From contig NZ_LIQZ01000108.1 in NCBI RefSeq assembly GCF_001418655.1, positions 1 to 60,737 of the forward strand: 60,737 nucleotides of DNA. The letters are read 5' to 3'. The notes under the pieces are model-generated. The model did no database searches. It was not told the DNA's origin and saw only the letters and a list, made by a program, of their open reading frames with translations. The DNA is from Streptomyces phaeochromogenes. GTDB taxonomy: Bacteria > Actinomycetota > Actinomycetes > Streptomycetales > Streptomycetaceae. How positions within the stretch are numbered: the stretch's first letter is position 1; each line of letters begins with the position of its first letter. Position numbers and translations under genes: made by a program. Below, piece after piece: positions 41,494 through 50,877 of the stretch.

Positions 41494-43074
41494 GTGCGGA
41501 TGTACCCGGAGCCGACGGGCGAGGTGCGCATGAGTCTGTCACTGCGCTTCGCCGCCGGATCGCACAAAGGCATGATCCGCGAGGGCAACGAGGACTCGGG
41601 TTACGCCGGTCCGCGGCTGCTCGCGATCGCGGACGGAATGGGCGGCCAGGCCGCCGGCGAGGTGGCCTCCTCCGAGGTCATCTCCACCATCGTCGCGCTC
41701 GACGACGACGTGCCGGGCTCCGACATCCTCACCTCGCTCGGGACGGCCGTTCAGCGCGCCAACGACCAGCTCAGGATGATGGTCGAGGAGGACCCCCAGC
41801 TCGAAGGCATGGGGACCACCCTCACCGCGCTCCTGTGGACCGGGCAGCGGCTCGGCCTCGTACACGTCGGTGACTCCCGCGCGTATCTGCTGCGGGACGG
41901 CGTGCTGACGCAGATCACGCAGGACCACACGTGGGTGCAGCGCCTCGTCGACGAGGGCCGCATCACGGAGGAAGAGGCCACCACCCACCCGCAGCGCTCC
42001 CTGCTGATGCGCGCGCTGGGCAGTGGCGACCACGTCGAGCCGGACCTCTCCATCCGTGAGGTCCGCGCCGGCGACCGGTACCTGATCTGCTCCGACGGGC
42101 TGTCCGGGGTCGTCTCCCATCAGACGATGGAGGACACCCTCGCCAGCTACCAGGGCCCGCAGGAGACCGTGCAGCAGCTGATCGAGCTGGCGCTGCGCGG
42201 CGGCGGCCCCGACAACATCACGGTCATCGTGGCCGACGTCCTCGACATCGACGGCGGAGACACCCTCGCGGGGCAGCTCTCCGACACCCCCGTCGTCGTG
42301 GGCGCGGTCGCCGAGAACCAGCACCAGCTGCACGACAACGGCGCCATGCAGACGCCCGCCGGCCGCGCCTCCAGCCTCGGCCGGCAGGTGCCCGGGCAGG
42401 GCGGCGGCGGAGAGTTCGGCCCGCCCGGCAGCGGCGACACCACCGGCTACGTACCCGCCGGCGGTTTCGGCGGCTACTCGGACGACGACTTCGTCAAGCC
42501 GCGCTCCGGGCGGAAGTGGCTGAAGAGATCTCTCTACATCGCGCTCGCGCTCGGCGTCATCGGCGGCGGACTGTACGGCGGCTACCGCTGGACGCAGACG
42601 CAGTACTACGTCGGCTCCAACGACGAGCACGTCGCGCTGTACCAGGGGATCAGCCAGGACCTGGCCTGGGTCTCGCTCTCGAAGGTGGAGAAGGATCACC
42701 CCGAGATCGAACTCAAGTACCTGCCGCCGTACCAGCAGAAGCAGGTCAAGGCCACGATCGCCGAGGGCGGTCTGACCGACGCCCGCTCGAAGATCGAGGA
42801 GCTGGCCACCCAGGCGTCCGCGTGCAAGAAGGACGCCGAGCGCCGCGAGGCGGACAGCAAGGAGAACGCGAAGACCGGTGAGGGCGAGGCCGGCGGTGTC
42901 ACGGGAACCACAAGGACCTCAGCCGCGTCCAAGGCGACACCTACGCCGACCCCGTCGGGGTCCGGTACAACATCGCCCGACCCGTCCAAGTCCACGACCG
43001 CACCCACTCCCACACCCGGCCCCAGCCTCTCCGACGAAGAGCAGAAGCTGGTCTCGCTGTGCGGTAAGCAGTAA
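41494..43074 (+). CDS. pstP: PP2C-type Ser/Thr phosphatase PstP
   Basis: 526 residues from GTG 41494 (GGAGG nine bases upstream); ATG 41500 and ATG 41530 are alternatives. The PP2C domain (about 15-250) has REGNEDSGYA, IADGMGGQAAG, VGDSRAYLL, CSDGLSGVV and PDNITVIVADV, the metal-binding aspartates all present. A Gly-rich linker, one helix (SLYIALALGVIGGGLYGGY) and an extracytoplasmic segment of about 165 residues ending in Thr/Ser/Pro follow. It reverses phosphorylation by the PASTA kinase encoded four genes downstream. Confidence 0.92.
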   Translation: MRMYPEPTGEVRMSLSLRFAAGSHKGMIREGNEDSGYAGPRLLAIADGMGGQAAGEVASSEVISTIVALDDDVPGSDILTSLGTAVQRANDQLRMMVEEDPQLEGMGTTLTALLWTGQRLGLVHVGDSRAYLLRDGVLTQITQDHTWVQRLVDEGRITEEEATTHPQRSLLMRALGSGDHVEPDLSIREVRAGDRYLICSDGLSGVVSHQTMEDTLASYQGPQETVQQLIELALRGGGPDNITVIVADVLDIDGGDTLAGQLSDTPVVVGAVAENQHQLHDNGAMQTPAGRASSLGRQVPGQGGGGEFGPPGSGDTTGYVPAGGFGGYSDDDFVKPRSGRKWLKRSLYIALALGVIGGGLYGGYRWTQTQYYVGSNDEHVALYQGISQDLAWVSLSKVEKDHPEIELKYLPPYQQKQVKATIAEGGLTDARSKIEELATQASACKKDAERREADSKENAKTGEGEAGGVTGTTRTSAASKATPTPTPSGSGTTSPDPSKSTTAPTPTPGPSLSDEEQKLVSLCGKQ

Positions 43075-43100
43075 GCAGCCGTGAGGGGCCCTGTCACACG

Positions 43101-44540
43101 ATGAGCAGTTCTTCCAACCCGTCGACGCACCACACGTCCACGATCGGCTCGATCGGAGCACCGAGCCGACGTAACACCGAGCTCGCGCTGCTGGTGTTCG
43201 CCGTGGTCATCGCGGTGTTCGCCTACGCCAACGTCGGTCTGGCCATGAACGACTCGGTGCCGCCCGGGCTGCTGAGTTACGGCCTCGGCCTCGGCCTGCT
43301 CGCGGGCGTCGGCCATCTCGTCGTCCGGAAGTTCGCGCCCTACGCGGACCCGCTGCTGCTGCCGCTGGCCACGCTGCTCAACGGCATCGGCCTGGCGGTC
43401 GTGTGGCGCCTGGACCAGTCGCAGCGGCTGCAGCAGAGCCCCAACTTCTTCGAGGCGGCCCCCCGCCAGCTGCTGAACTCCGCGCTGGGCGTCGCCCTGT
43501 TCGTGGTCGTGCTGATCTTCCTCAAGGACCACCGCGTCCTGCAGCGGTACACCTACATCTCCATGGTCGCCGCGGTGATCCTGCTGCTCCTCCCGCTGGT
43601 CCCGGGCCTCGGCGTGAACGTCTTCGGCGCGAGGATCTGGATCAAGATTCCCGGCCTCGGCACCATCCAGCCCGGTGAGTTCGCGAAAATCGCCCTGGCG
43701 GTCTTCTTCGCCGGCTATCTGATGGTGAAACGCGACGCCCTGGCCCTGGCCAGCCGCCGCTTCATGGGGCTCTACCTGCCGCGCGGGCGGGACCTCGGCC
43801 CGATCGTCGTCATCTGGGCGCTCTCCATCCTGATCCTGATCTTCGAGACCGACCTGGGTACCTCGCTGCTGTTCTTCGGCATGTTCGTGATCATGCTGTA
43901 CGTCGCCACCGAGCGGACCAGCTGGATCGTGTTCGGTCTGCTGATGTCCGCGGCCGGCGCCGTCGGTGTCGCCTCCTTCGAGTCGCACGTCCAGCAGCGC
44001 GTCCAGGCCTGGCTCGACCCGATGCGCGAGTACACGCTGAGCCAGGAAGGCGTCCTGGGCCACACCGAGCAGTCGATGCAGGCCCTGTGGGCCTTCGGCT
44101 CCGGTGGCACCCTCGGCACCGGGCTCGGCCAGGGCAACTCCGACCTCATCGGCTTCGCCGCCAACTCCGACTTCATCCTCGCCACCTTCGGCGAGGAGCT
44201 GGGCCTGGCCGGCGTGATGGCGATCCTGCTGATGTACGGCCTGATCGTGGAGCGCGGTGTCCGTACGGCGCTCGCGGCCCGTGACCCGTTCGGCAAGCTC
44301 CTCGCCGTCGGCCTGTCCGGCGCCTTCGCCCTGCAGGTCTTCGTCGTCGCCGGCGGCGTCATGGGCCTGATCCCGCTGACCGGTATGACGATGCCCTTCC
44401 TGGCGTACGGCGGTTCCTCCGTCATCGCCAACTGGGCCCTCATCGGCATTCTGATCAGGATCAGCGACACCGCCCGCCGCCCCGCGCCGGCCCCCGCGCC
44501 CAACCCCGACGCCGAGATGACCCAGGTGGTCCGACCGTGA
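43101..44540 (+). CDS. rodA: RodA/FtsW-family SEDS peptidoglycan polymerase
   Basis: 479 residues with ten or more hydrophobic segments. SEDS motifs include GARIWIKIPGLGTIQPGEFAKIALAVFFAGYL, FETDLGTSLLFFGMF (with the catalytic Asp region), and the C-terminal TGMTMPFLAYGGSS. It polymerises lipid II into glycan strands together with the class B PBP encoded next. The PBP gene starts 4 bp inside its end. Confidence 0.93.
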   Translation: MSSSSNPSTHHTSTIGSIGAPSRRNTELALLVFAVVIAVFAYANVGLAMNDSVPPGLLSYGLGLGLLAGVGHLVVRKFAPYADPLLLPLATLLNGIGLAVVWRLDQSQRLQQSPNFFEAAPRQLLNSALGVALFVVVLIFLKDHRVLQRYTYISMVAAVILLLLPLVPGLGVNVFGARIWIKIPGLGTIQPGEFAKIALAVFFAGYLMVKRDALALASRRFMGLYLPRGRDLGPIVVIWALSILILIFETDLGTSLLFFGMFVIMLYVATERTSWIVFGLLMSAAGAVGVASFESHVQQRVQAWLDPMREYTLSQEGVLGHTEQSMQALWAFGSGGTLGTGLGQGNSDLIGFAANSDFILATFGEELGLAGVMAILLMYGLIVERGVRTALAARDPFGKLLAVGLSGAFALQVFVVAGGVMGLIPLTGMTMPFLAYGGSSVIANWALIGILIRISDTARRPAPAPAPNPDAEMTQVVRP

Positions 44541-46027
44541 ACAAGCCCCTGCGCCGGATCGCGATCTTCTGTGGACTCCTCGTCCTCGCGCTGCTCATCC
44601 GCGACAACTGGATCCAGTACGTCCAGGCCGACTCGCTGAAGAAGGACACGAAGAACCGCCGCGTGGCCATAGCGCGTTATGCCACGCCGCGCGGCGACAT
44701 CATCGTCGACGGCGAGCCGATCACCGGGTCCACGAAGACCAGCGGCGACGACTTCAACGACTTCGAGTACAAGCGCACGTACAAGGACGGCGCGATGTGG
44801 GCCCCCGTGACGGGCTACGCCTCGCAGGCCTTCGGCGCCACGCAGCTGGAGAGCATCGAGGACGGCATCCTCACCGGCAACGACGACCGGCTCTTCTTCC
44901 GCCGCACCCTCGACATGATCACCGGCAAGAAGCAGGAGGGCGGCAATGTCGTCACCACGCTCAACGCCGCCGCGCAGAAGGCCGCGTACAGCGGTCTGCT
45001 GAAGCAGGGCAAGGGTGCCGTCGCCGCGATCGACCCCGAGACCGGCGCGATCCTGGCGCTGGCCTCCACTCCCTCGTACGACCCCTCGTCGTTCGCGGGG
45101 AACTCCACCAAGGTCGACGGCAACGCCTGGACCAAGCTTCAGAAGAAGAACAATCCCGACGACCCGATGCAGAACCGGGCGCTGCGCGAGATCTACCCGC
45201 CCGGCTCCACCTTCAAGGTGGTCACCGCGGCCGCGGCGCTGGAGAAGGGGATTTACAACAGCGCCGATGAGAAGACCGACTCGCCGCTGCCGTACACCCT
45301 GCCGGACAGCACCACCGAGCTGAAGAACGAGGGGAACATCCCCTGCAAGGACGCGACGCTGCGCGAGGCGCTGCGAGTCTCCTGCAACACCGTCTTCGGC
45401 AAGCTGGGCGTCGACGTCGGCAAGGAGGACATGTTGGAGACGGCCAAGAAGTTCGGCTTCAACGAGGAGCAGTTCGTGCCGATCCGCTCCAGCGCCTCCA
45501 ACTTCCCCGAGAAGATGGACAGGCCGCAGACCGCGCTCAGCTCGATCGGCCAGTTCGAGACGGCCACGACGCCGCTGCAGATGGCCATGGTGGCCTCGGC
45601 CATCGCCAACGACGGCACGCTCATGAAGCCGTACATGGTCGACAAGCTCCAGGCGCCGGGCCTCGACGTCATCGAGCAGACCGAGCCCTCCAAGATGAGC
45701 GAGCCGCTGTCCGAGAAGAACGCCCAGATCCTTCAGTCGATGATGGAGACGGTCGTCAAGGAGGGCACCGGCACCAAGGGCCAGATCAACGAGAACGGCG
45801 TCACCGTCGGCGGCAAGACCGGTACCGCCCAGCGTGGTGTCGACAACAGCGAGAACCCGTACGCCTGGTTCATCTCGTACGCGAAGCTCGACGACGGCAG
45901 CTCCCCGGTCGCCGTCGCCGTGGTCGTCGAGGACGAGAGCGCCAACCGTGACGACATCTCCGGCGGCGGCCTCGCGGCACCGATTGCGAAGGACGTGATG
46001 AAGGCAGTCATCGACAGCAAGAAGTGA
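44537..46027 (+). CDS. pbpA: Class B penicillin-binding protein (PbpA), transpeptidase
   Basis: 496 residues. One N-terminal helix (IAIFCGLLVLALLI) anchors a periplasm-side dimerisation domain. The transpeptidase domain (about 160-490) has PPGSTFKV (SxxK serine near 223), SCNTVFGKLG (SxN) and VGGKTGTAQRG (KTG). It cross-links glycan strands made by RodA. GTG 44537 overlaps the rodA stop (GTGA), so translation is coupled. Confidence 0.94.
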   Translation: MNKPLRRIAIFCGLLVLALLIRDNWIQYVQADSLKKDTKNRRVAIARYATPRGDIIVDGEPITGSTKTSGDDFNDFEYKRTYKDGAMWAPVTGYASQAFGATQLESIEDGILTGNDDRLFFRRTLDMITGKKQEGGNVVTTLNAAAQKAAYSGLLKQGKGAVAAIDPETGAILALASTPSYDPSSFAGNSTKVDGNAWTKLQKKNNPDDPMQNRALREIYPPGSTFKVVTAAAALEKGIYNSADEKTDSPLPYTLPDSTTELKNEGNIPCKDATLREALRVSCNTVFGKLGVDVGKEDMLETAKKFGFNEEQFVPIRSSASNFPEKMDRPQTALSSIGQFETATTPLQMAMVASAIANDGTLMKPYMVDKLQAPGLDVIEQTEPSKMSEPLSEKNAQILQSMMETVVKEGTGTKGQINENGVTVGGKTGTAQRGVDNSENPYAWFISYAKLDDGSSPVAVAVVVEDESANRDDISGGGLAAPIAKDVMKAVIDSKK

Positions 46028-46196
46028 CCCCGCTCACGTCCCCTTCACATCGGTGCACGTTGCGATACCGGTCCTGTATCGGGTGACGGTTGTGGCCAGG
46101 TCAGTCAAGGCGAGCCGGGTACGGTATGCCCGGACAGCACACCGCCGGACCACACGTGGTGTGGTCAGGACCGTCGGAGAGGGCTGGTAGGTAGCT
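46028..46196 (+). promoter_or_regulatory. pbpA-pknB gap with short dyad
   Basis: 169 bp containing CGATAC-cggtcct-GTATCG (46063-46081). It may be a terminator of pbpA or an operator for the kinase; not decided. Confidence 0.35.
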
Positions 46197-48185
46197 ATGG
46201 AAGAGCCGCGTCGCCTCGGCGGCCGGTACGAGCTGGGCCACGTGCTCGGCCGTGGTGGCATGGCGGAGGTACATCTCGCCCATGACACCCGGCTCGGCCG
46301 CACGGTGGCGGTGAAGACGCTGCGAGCGGACCTCGCGCGCGATCCGTCGTTCCAGGCCCGGTTCCGCCGGGAGGCCCAGTCGGCCGCCTCGCTCAACCAT
46401 CCCGCGATCGTCGCCGTGTACGACACGGGTGAGGACTACATCGAGGGCATCTCCATCCCGTACATCGTGATGGAGTACGTCGACGGGTCCACGCTGAGAG
46501 AGCTGCTGCACTCCGGGCGCAAGCTGCTGCCCGAGCGCGCAATGGAGATGACCATCGGCATCCTCCAGGCGCTCGAGTACTCGCACCGCAACGGAATCGT
46601 CCACCGCGACATCAAGCCGGCGAACGTCATGCTGACGCGCAACGGCCAGGTCAAGGTCATGGACTTCGGTATCGCCCGCGCCATGGGCGACTCCGGCATG
46701 ACGATGACGCAGACCGCGGCGGTCATAGGAACCGCGCAGTATCTGTCGCCGGAGCAGGCGAAGGGCGAGCAGGTCGACGCCCGCTCCGACCTGTACTCCG
46801 CGGGCTGTCTGCTGTACGAGCTCCTGACGGTCCGCCCCCCGTTCATCGGGGACTCCCCGGTCGCGGTCGCGTACCAGCACGTGCGCGAGGAGCCGCAGGC
46901 GCCCAGCGTCTTCGACCCCGAGATCACGCCCGAGATGGACGCCATCGTCCTGAAGGCGCTCACCAAGGACCCGGACTACCGCTACCAGTCCGCCGACGAG
47001 ATGCGCGTGGACATCGAGGCCTGCCTCGACGGCCAGCCCGTCGCGGCGACGGCGGCCATGGGTTCCGTGGGTTACGGCGGCTACCCGGACGACCGGCCCA
47101 CCACCGCTCTGCGCTCCACCGACGCGCAGGCCACGTCGATGCTGCCCCCGATGAACCCGGACGACGGCGGCTTCGGCTACGACGACCGTGCCGGGCGCCG
47201 ACGCCAGCAGAAGAAGAACAACACCTCGACGATCCTGCTGGTCGTCGCGGGTCTGCTCGTACTGGTCGGCGCGATCCTCATCGGCAAGTGGGCGTTCACC
47301 GGGCAGGGCGGGTCGGGCGACGACGCGTTCCCGGCGCCGAACTTCGTGAACCGGACCCAGTCCGAGGCCGAGAAGATGGCGACCAACCGCGAGCTGGAAC
47401 TGAAGATCGACCCCAAGGCCTGCGAGAACACCCCGAAGGGCAGCGTCTGCGCCCAGAACCCGAAGGCGGATACCCAGGTCAAGAAGGGCGACACGATCAC
47501 GTTGACCGTGTCGACGGGGGCGCCGAAGGTCGCGGTCCCGAACGTCATCGACGACCCGGTCGACGAGGCCACGGACAAGCTCGAGGACGACAAGTACGGC
47601 TTCACGGTCAAGACGGAGTCCAAGGAGTCCAGCGAAGAGCCCGGCACGGTCCTCGAACAGGACCCGACGGCGGGTGACGAGGTGGAGAAGGGCTCCACGA
47701 TCACCCTCACCGTCGCCAAGGAGAAGGAACAGTCCACTGTTCCGGACGTCAGCGGCCTGAGCTGTGACGACGCCAAGGCGCGGATGGAGCAGAACGACCT
47801 CAAGGGCAACTGCACCGATGTGGAGACCGACGACGACAACCTCGTCGGCAAGGTCGTGGCCACATCACCCACGGCCAACTCCTCGGCCGACCCGGGCTCC
47901 ACGGTGAACATCCAGATCGGCAAGGCGGCGGAGGACGAGGAGTTCGCCATGCCGAAGGTGACCCAGATGACCCTCGCCCAGGCCAAGCAGGTTCTCGCGC
48001 AGAACCAGCTCCAGCTCGGCAACGTCCAGGGGTCGCAGGACGACAACGCCATCGTCCTCGCCAGCAACCCGCAGGAGGGCCAGCAGGTGAAGGCCGGCGA
48101 CAGGGTCAACCTCGGAACGATCGACGCCGGACAGCAGAACAACGGCGGCAACGGCAACGGCGGCCTCATCGGAGGCGGCGGCTGA
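46197..48185 (+). CDS. pknB: PASTA-domain Ser/Thr kinase (PknB type)
   Basis: 662 residues. Kinase domain (about 10-275): LGRGGMAEVHLAHD, VAVKTL, HRDIKPANVM, VMDFGIARAMGD, activation loop MTMTQTAAVIGTAQYLSPEQA. A membrane helix (TILLVVAGLLVLVGAILIGKWAF) near residue 350 is followed by four PASTA repeats, the later ones beginning VAVPNVIDD, STVPDVSGL and FAMPKVTQM. The tail is Gly/Asn-rich. PASTA repeats bind muropeptides or lipid II, so this is the sensor of the operon, opposed by PstP. A perfect terminator follows. Confidence 0.95.
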   Translation: MEEPRRLGGRYELGHVLGRGGMAEVHLAHDTRLGRTVAVKTLRADLARDPSFQARFRREAQSAASLNHPAIVAVYDTGEDYIEGISIPYIVMEYVDGSTLRELLHSGRKLLPERAMEMTIGILQALEYSHRNGIVHRDIKPANVMLTRNGQVKVMDFGIARAMGDSGMTMTQTAAVIGTAQYLSPEQAKGEQVDARSDLYSAGCLLYELLTVRPPFIGDSPVAVAYQHVREEPQAPSVFDPEITPEMDAIVLKALTKDPDYRYQSADEMRVDIEACLDGQPVAATAAMGSVGYGGYPDDRPTTALRSTDAQATSMLPPMNPDDGGFGYDDRAGRRRQQKKNNTSTILLVVAGLLVLVGAILIGKWAFTGQGGSGDDAFPAPNFVNRTQSEAEKMATNRELELKIDPKACENTPKGSVCAQNPKADTQVKKGDTITLTVSTGAPKVAVPNVIDDPVDEATDKLEDDKYGFTVKTESKESSEEPGTVLEQDPTAGDEVEKGSTITLTVAKEKEQSTVPDVSGLSCDDAKARMEQNDLKGNCTDVETDDDNLVGKVVATSPTANSSADPGSTVNIQIGKAAEDEEFAMPKVTQMTLAQAKQVLAQNQLQLGNVQGSQDDNAIVLASNPQEGQQVKAGDRVNLGTIDAGQQNNGGNGNGGLIGGGG

Positions 48186-48242
48186 GCAGCCCTCCGAAGA
48201 GGACTGACCCGGGCGACCGGACGCTGACCGCTGGTCGACGTC

Positions 48243-48286
48243 AATGGGGGCCTGTACTGCTCGGTCGAGCAGTACAGGCCCCCATT
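48243..48286. terminator. Very strong bidirectional terminator
   Basis: Perfect 21-bp inverted repeat with only two unpaired bases between arms (48243-48263 and 48266-48286), core CCTGTACTGCTCG. It separates pknB from the convergent sortase gene. Confidence 0.88.
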
Positions 48287-48364
48287 TGCATGGCCTCTGC
48301 GAGGTCCGGTGTGCGGGATCGCGCCCGTAAGCGGCGCGGGGCTGTAGCGATGTGCGGTTCCCGC

Positions 48365-49105
48365 TCAGCGCAGTTCCGGCGGCGGGGTCCGCTCGTCGTT
48401 CACCTTCTCCACGCGGTCCAGCTCGCCCCACACGACGTACCGGTAGCGGGACGTGTAGACGGGCGTGCAGGTCGTGAGCGTGATGTAGCGGCCGGCCTTC
48501 TTCGTGCCCGATTCCTTGGGGACGGGCGCGAGGACCTTGACGTTGAACTTCGACGTCTCGGGAAGGGTCGCGTAGACCTTGTAGACGTACCAGTCGTCCT
48601 TGGTCTCGAAGACGATCGCGTCGCCCTTCTTGAGCTTGTCGATGTTGTGGAACTTGGCGCCGTGGCCGTCGCGGTGGGCGGCCAGCGAGAAGTTGCCCTT
48701 CTTGTCCTGCGGGAGGGCGGACTTGACGGGGTCGGTGTAGTAGCCGGCGATGCCGTTGTTGAGGGACTTCGTGGAGGTGCCCTTCTTGACCAGCACCTCG
48801 CCGTTCTTCATCGCCGGGACGTGCAGGAAGCCGATGCCGTCCTTGGTGTCCAGACCGACCGGGCCGCGGTCCTCCGCCCAGTGGTCGCGCACCTTGTCGC
48901 CCTGCTTGTCGGCCTCGCGGTCCGCGACGACGTTCGTCCACCACAACGAGTAGGCGACGAACAGGCCGAGGATCAGGCCCGCCGTGATGAGGAGTTCACC
49001 GAAGACGCTGACGGCCGCCGCGATCCGGCCGCCGCCACGGCGCCGCGGCGCGGGCGAGGACGCCCGGGCGTCCGTGTGCTCTTCGTGGTCGGTCGTCGCT
49101 GCCAC
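48365..49105 (-). CDS. srtE2: Class E sortase
   Basis: 246 residues. An N-terminal helix (FGELLITAGLILGLFVAYSLWW) anchors it outside. Catalytic residues: His in AAHRDGHG, Cys in ITLTTCTP, Arg in SRYRYVVWG. The TLTTC motif is typical of class E, which recognises LAXTG sorting signals such as those of long chaplins. Order and position correspond to S. coelicolor srtE2 (SCO3849), hence the symbol, given with moderate trust. A GTG start. Confidence 0.85.
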   Translation of the reverse strand: MAATTDHEEHTDARASSPAPRRRGGGRIAAAVSVFGELLITAGLILGLFVAYSLWWTNVVADREADKQGDKVRDHWAEDRGPVGLDTKDGIGFLHVPAMKNGEVLVKKGTSTKSLNNGIAGYYTDPVKSALPQDKKGNFSLAAHRDGHGAKFHNIDKLKKGDAIVFETKDDWYVYKVYATLPETSKFNVKVLAPVPKESGTKKAGRYITLTTCTPVYTSRYRYVVWGELDRVEKVNDERTPPPELR

Positions 49106-49142
49106 TGCGTTGCCCCGTCTGGTCTCTCAGGAATCTTGGAAT

Positions 49143-49200
49143 GTCGTGAAGCTCGGGATGAAGCTTGGGACGTTGTGAAGCTCGGGATGTCGTGAAGCGT
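49143..49200 (-). repeat. Short direct repeats between sortase genes
   Basis: TCGTGAAGCTCGGGATG (49144-49160) recurs as TTGTGAAGCTCGGGATG (49173-49189, 29 bp later), with a third partial copy TCGTGAAGCG at 49190. It lies in the 119-bp gap upstream of the first sortase start. Confidence 0.55.
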
Positions 49201-49224
49201 GGTGTCGCCGACCGCCCAGTTGCG

Positions 49225-50877
49225 TCAGTCGACGAGAGCGTCCGGTTTGCCCTTGTCGCGTGATCGTTCCTCGACCATCGTGCCCCAGACGATCATCCGG
49301 TACTTGCTGGTGAATTCCGGGGTGCAGGTGGTGAGAGTGATGTAGCGGCCCGCCTTGGTGAAGCCCGCGCCCTTGGGGATCGCGTCCAGGACGGCCGTGT
49401 TGCTCGGCGACGTCACCGGCAGGATCGACGCCATCTTGTACACGAAGTACTTGTCCTGCGTCTCCACGACGATCGGGTCGCCCGGCTTCAGGCGGTTGAT
49501 GTAGCGGAACGGTTCGCCATGGGTGTTGCGATGCCCGGCCAGACCGAAGTTGCCCGTCTTGGCGTCCGGCATCGCCGTCTTCACGCCCTCCTCGGCGTAG
49601 TGGCCGACCATGCCGCGGTCCAGCACCCGCTTCTTGTCGGTGCCCTCGGCTATCGGCACGACCACGTCGAGCTTCGGGATGTGCAGGAGGGCGAACCCCT
49701 GGCCCGGCTCGAACACCCCCGGGTTCCCCTTGCCCTTGGCCCAGTCGTCCTGGAGGCTGCTCGCCTCGTTGCCCGCCTGCGCGTGCGCCCGGACGTTCGT
49801 CCACCACAGCTGGTACGTCACGAACAGCAGCATCAGCACGCCGGTGGTGATGAACACCTCGCCGATCGCCCGGCTGGCCATCACCGCCGCGCCAGGCTTC
49901 CGCGCCCGCGCCGCACGCCGCGCCTCCATGCGGGAGAGGGGCGCGCCGGACGCCGCCCGGCTCTCCTGGGCCTCCTCCTGCCCCTCCTGTGCCCCACCGG
50001 CCCCACCATGCCGCCCGTGGCGCCTGGAAGCCTTGCGACGGGCCGCACGGCCGCCACCGGGGACTCCAGCGCCGCCTGCGGCCCCCGTGGGCGGTACGAC
50101 GCGCCCAGCGGGCCCGGCGGCAGTCGTCGGGTTCCCCGGTATGGACTCGACGACATCAGCTATGCGCAGCCCGACCGTCTCGTCGTCGGCGAGAGGCGGC
50201 TGATCGTACGAAGCGGAGTACGCCGGAGCCTGGGAACTCGCCGGGCTCATCGGACCGGAAGCGCTCAGCGGGCCGGCAGAGCCCAGGGGGCCCGTCGAGC
50301 TCAGGGGGTTCGTCGGACTCAGCGGGTCCGGCTGGGCGTACGTCCCGTCGTACGACGTCTGCGGCGCCCCTCCATAGGACGGTCGCTGCTCCTCCCCGTA
50401 CGGGCGCTGCGGCTCGTACGGCCTCTGGGGCTCGTACGGCTGCTGCTGCGGCGGCTGCGGCTGCGGCTGCGGCTGCGGCTGCGGCACCGCATACGACGAC
50501 GGCTGCCCAGGCTCGGCGTACCCGTGCGCGGGGTCCTCGTACGCGCGGCGTACCGGCTCCGCGGGCGAAGAGGCGGTCTGCCCGACGCTCCAGTCCCGCG
50601 GATACCCCTGAGGGTCGTACCACTCCTGCTGCTCGGGCGCCGCGGGCGGCCGCTGTCCCGGCAGAGGGTCGCTGAGCGGGTCGGCGAGCCCGTCGACGGC
50701 GGCCCGCATCGCACCGTTCGGCCGGGCATCGACATTCGGTGCCCCGAAATCGCGGGCCGGCTCGAAGGCCGCCGCCCCCTCGAAGGCGCCCGGCGCCTCG
50801 AACGCCTCAGCGCCCCCGTACAAGGCGTCCTCGCCGTACGGGGCGGCACTGTCGCGCTCGGGGCGCAGGGCGGTCAC
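49225..50877 (-). CDS. srtE1: Class E sortase with long repetitive N-terminus
   Basis: 550 residues from GTG 50877. The catalytic domain is only the last about 200: helix VFITTGVLMLLFVTYQLWW, His in LAGHRNTHG, Cys in TLTTCTPEF, Arg in SKYRMIVWG. Before it about 330 cytoplasmic residues are disordered, with Pro-Gln tandem repeats (PQPQPQPQPQP), YEPQRPYEPQRP repeats and a basic RRAARRKASRR stretch ahead of the membrane. This tail is not needed for sortase chemistry and may organise the enzyme. Order matches S. coelicolor srtE1 (SCO3850). Its start overlaps the PabA-like stop by 4 bp. Confidence 0.85.
   Translation of the reverse strand: MTALRPERDSAAPYGEDALYGGAEAFEAPGAFEGAAAFEPARDFGAPNVDARPNGAMRAAVDGLADPLSDPLPGQRPPAAPEQQEWYDPQGYPRDWSVGQTASSPAEPVRRAYEDPAHGYAEPGQPSSYAVPQPQPQPQPQPPQQQPYEPQRPYEPQRPYGEEQRPSYGGAPQTSYDGTYAQPDPLSPTNPLSSTGPLGSAGPLSASGPMSPASSQAPAYSASYDQPPLADDETVGLRIADVVESIPGNPTTAAGPAGRVVPPTGAAGGAGVPGGGRAARRKASRRHGRHGGAGGAQEGQEEAQESRAASGAPLSRMEARRAARARKPGAAVMASRAIGEVFITTGVLMLLFVTYQLWWTNVRAHAQAGNEASSLQDDWAKGKGNPGVFEPGQGFALLHIPKLDVVVPIAEGTDKKRVLDRGMVGHYAEEGVKTAMPDAKTGNFGLAGHRNTHGEPFRYINRLKPGDPIVVETQDKYFVYKMASILPVTSPSNTAVLDAIPKGAGFTKAGRYITLTTCTPEFTSKYRMIVWGTMVEERSRDKGKPDALVD
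50453..50485 (-). repeat. Hexanucleotide (GGCTGC) tandem repeat in the sortase gene
   Basis: About six units of GGCTGC (minus strand GCAGCC) encode the Pro-Gln dipeptide run. Such short coding repeats can change in copy number. Confidence 0.8.
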
